A stretch of DNA of 14,043 nucleotides, from contig JAIXUR010000420.1 in assembly GCA_027483425.1 (NCBI GenBank), forward strand, positions 1 through 14,043. The letters are read 5' to 3'. Every line of letters starts with the position of its first letter. The first letter of the stretch is position 1. The notes beneath the pieces are model-generated. The model made no database searches and was not told where the DNA came from. It was given only the letters and a program-made list of their open reading frames with translations. The position numbers and the translations under genes are program-made. The stretch is from Cyanobacteriota bacterium (lineage in GTDB: Bacteria > Cyanobacteriota > Cyanobacteriia > Phormidesmidales > Phormidesmidaceae). Positions 12,758 to 14,043 of the stretch are shown piece after piece.

Positions 12758-14043
12758 ATGGCAGGGTCTCAACTAGAACAGTGGCAAGCGGCAGAATCAG
12801 AACAAAATCAGCCCCTGCGGGATCCAGCGACCGCTGCCGCCATTACCCTGGCGCCGTCCTCGGTGCTGGTACCACCGCTGAGGCGACCCCGGTGGCAGTG
12901 GGGGTTGGCGATCGCCGCCGCCCTAGCTGCGATCGGCGGTCTCGGCTGGCTGGTCTGGTGGTTTTTGCTGCGCACCCCACCCCGGCCCTACGTGCTCGAT
13001 CTTTCGCCATCCCAGAGTCAGTATGCGATCGCCCAGGGGGAGAGCCCCCGCCTCAGCTGGCAGGTCAGCCAGCCGGGCCAGGTGCAAACCATGCTGCTGC
13101 GCGGCTACGCCCCCGACGGCACCCTCGTCTTTGGCCCTGAAACCTACGACCTGACTGAGGGGGTGCCCGTTAGCCTGCTGCCCTACTGCGATCAAACGGG
13201 CCGACTGCTCACCTGCCGTGACGTGCCCCTCGACCTGCGCCAGCCCGGTCAGTATCGCTTTGAGCTCACCCTGCTGCCGGATATAGCCCTCAACCTGCCG
13301 CCCGTCCAGGCCGAGAGTAGCTTGGTGACCGTGGCCGACCTACCCCAACCTGCGGTGGTTGAGCTCGCCCCCGAACAGGTGATTTACTCCGAGATCGGGA
13401 CTCAGGTTTCAGTCGGTACCGCCAATTTAGCGCCGCCGGTCACCGATGCCGGTATTCGCGTCAGCTGGATAGTGACCCACCCCGAAAGCCTGAAAGACCT
13501 GCTCCTGGTGGTCAAGCGGCCCGACGGCACTACCCTGGGGGGCCGCCGCTTTACCCTGCGCAGCCCCGACAACCCCACGAAGGTGGCCCTACCCGAAGAG
13601 CTAAAACCGTTCTGCCAACTGAAAGACCGCCTGATTTGCCAGGGGGTACCCAGCGGCATGATGGCCGTGGGGCAATACCAGTTTGAGCTCACCCCAGTGC
13701 CTGTCAACCTCGGCGATAGCCCACTACCGGCGGCCAGGCAGAGCGAGGTGGTCAATATTCAACCCCGGCCGGTGCGCATCGCATCGTTTACGATCAATGG
13801 CCGCGAGGCCGAGCCCAAGTATCTGGTGCCGGTGGAGCCAGGACAGCGCATTCCTGGGTTTCAGGTCGCCTGGCGGGTCGAGGGCGGCTCAACTGCCAAG
13901 GTCGAGCTGCTGCCGTCCCCCGGTACCGTAGGCTTGCAGGGCTCCCTGTCCATGCCTCTGCCCCCCAGCGGTACCACCACCGTGACCCTGCGGGTCACCG
14001 ACGGCCAAAACCCGCCCCTGGTTCGGGCCGTGACCTTCGAGAC
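12758..14043 (+). CDS. Membrane-anchored protein with repeated extracytoplasmic beta-rich modules, 3' end missing
   Basis: I do not recognise this gene; 428 codons are present and it runs off the window. The ATG at 12758 starts MAGSQLEQWQ, and GAGGA lies at 12741-12745. Residues 1-45 are polar and Pro-rich, 47-71 are one hydrophobic helix (GLAIAAALAAIGGLGWLVWW) after RRPRWQW, so the N-terminus is probably cytoplasmic and the rest outside. Three similar modules follow, at about 76-192, 198-333 and 337 onward, each with short strands and ending in phrases such as GQYRFELTLLP (165-174) and GQYQFELTPVP (305-315). They look like Ig/Ig-like or CARDB-type beta-sandwiches. Modules 1 and 2 each hold a cysteine pair (C144/C153, C286/C294) in a shared C-x(7-8)-C-x2-VP motif. 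The codon use and GC match the neighbours. Role unknown; envelope scaffold or adhesion is a guess. Confidence 0.7.
   Translation, partial: MAGSQLEQWQAAESEQNQPLRDPATAAAITLAPSSVLVPPLRRPRWQWGLAIAAALAAIGGLGWLVWWFLLRTPPRPYVLDLSPSQSQYAIAQGESPRLSWQVSQPGQVQTMLLRGYAPDGTLVFGPETYDLTEGVPVSLLPYCDQTGRLLTCRDVPLDLRQPGQYRFELTLLPDIALNLPPVQAESSLVTVADLPQPAVVELAPEQVIYSEIGTQVSVGTANLAPPVTDAGIRVSWIVTHPESLKDLLLVVKRPDGTTLGGRRFTLRSPDNPTKVALPEELKPFCQLKDRLICQGVPSGMMAVGQYQFELTPVPVNLGDSPLPAARQSEVVNIQPRPVRIASFTINGREAEPKYLVPVEPGQRIPGFQVAWRVEGGSTAKVELLPSPGTVGLQGSLSMPLPPSGTTTVTLRVTDGQNPPLVRAVTFE

Noticed and set aside
12724..13140. Open frame on the plus strand at the start of the right-edge gene
   Set aside because: It is an out-of-frame shadow. 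The frame from 12758 stays open to the window end, encodes a membrane helix and repeated modules, and has a better start context.
1..14043. CRISPR arrays, transposases, phage genes or attachment sites
   Set aside because: No spaced direct-repeat array, no transposase or integrase motif, and no target-site duplications were seen. The many GCGATCGC copies are the ordinary HIP1 octamer of cyanobacterial genomes.

Overview
The window is chromosomal DNA from a GC-rich cyanobacterium. The evidence is direct: petG (cytochrome b6f), apcF (phycobilisome core), a cyanobacterial type glnA with an NtcA-type promoter, and at least 18 copies of the HIP1 octamer GCGATCGC (for example at 1003, 1801, 2161, 3639, 4109, 6005, 8441 and 12908). 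A Leptolyngbya/Nodosilinea-like filamentous lineage is plausible, but that is inference. I see no phage, transposase, CRISPR array or tRNA.

Layout. (1) 1-2541, minus strand: the division-site operon minC-minD-minE, then the first 41 codons of a thioredoxin-like [2Fe-2S] ferredoxin gene that overlaps the end of minE. MinC carries a Pro/Ala-rich N-terminal leader and MinE a Pro/Ala-rich C-terminal tail. (2) 2542-3126: a long spacer that holds a well-supported 6S RNA gene with promoter, closed-ended fold and strong terminator, then a perfect palindrome ahead of the next gene. (3) 3127-5867, plus strand: two M16 family metallopeptidase homologues, the first with an intact HxxEH zinc site and the second without it, as in heterodimeric M16 enzymes. 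(4) 6040-6852, plus strand: a TauE/SafE permease, convergent through a shared hairpin with a minus-strand secreted helical protein of unknown function. (5) 7617-8313: a gene-poor stretch with inverted repeats, a cluster of CCTAGG sites and a possible decayed reading frame, followed by petG. (6) 8507-10338, minus strand: apcF followed by a ribulokinase-like FGGY sugar kinase. (7) 10339-12222: divergent from apcF, glnA with a layered control region (NtcA-like site, -10 box, leader hairpin, tandem 12-mer) and a complex set of inverted repeats after its stop. (8) 12260-14043: a short NfeD-like OB-fold protein (minus) divergent from a membrane-anchored protein with repeated beta-rich modules, cut by the window edge.

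The genes are mainly housekeeping: cell division, photosynthetic electron transport, light harvesting and nitrogen assimilation. I find no convincing novel defence or mobile system. The observations most worth following are the glnA leader and 3' repeats, the 6S RNA, the tails on the Min proteins, the active/inactive M16 pair, and the paired-cysteine repeats in the exported protein at the right edge.
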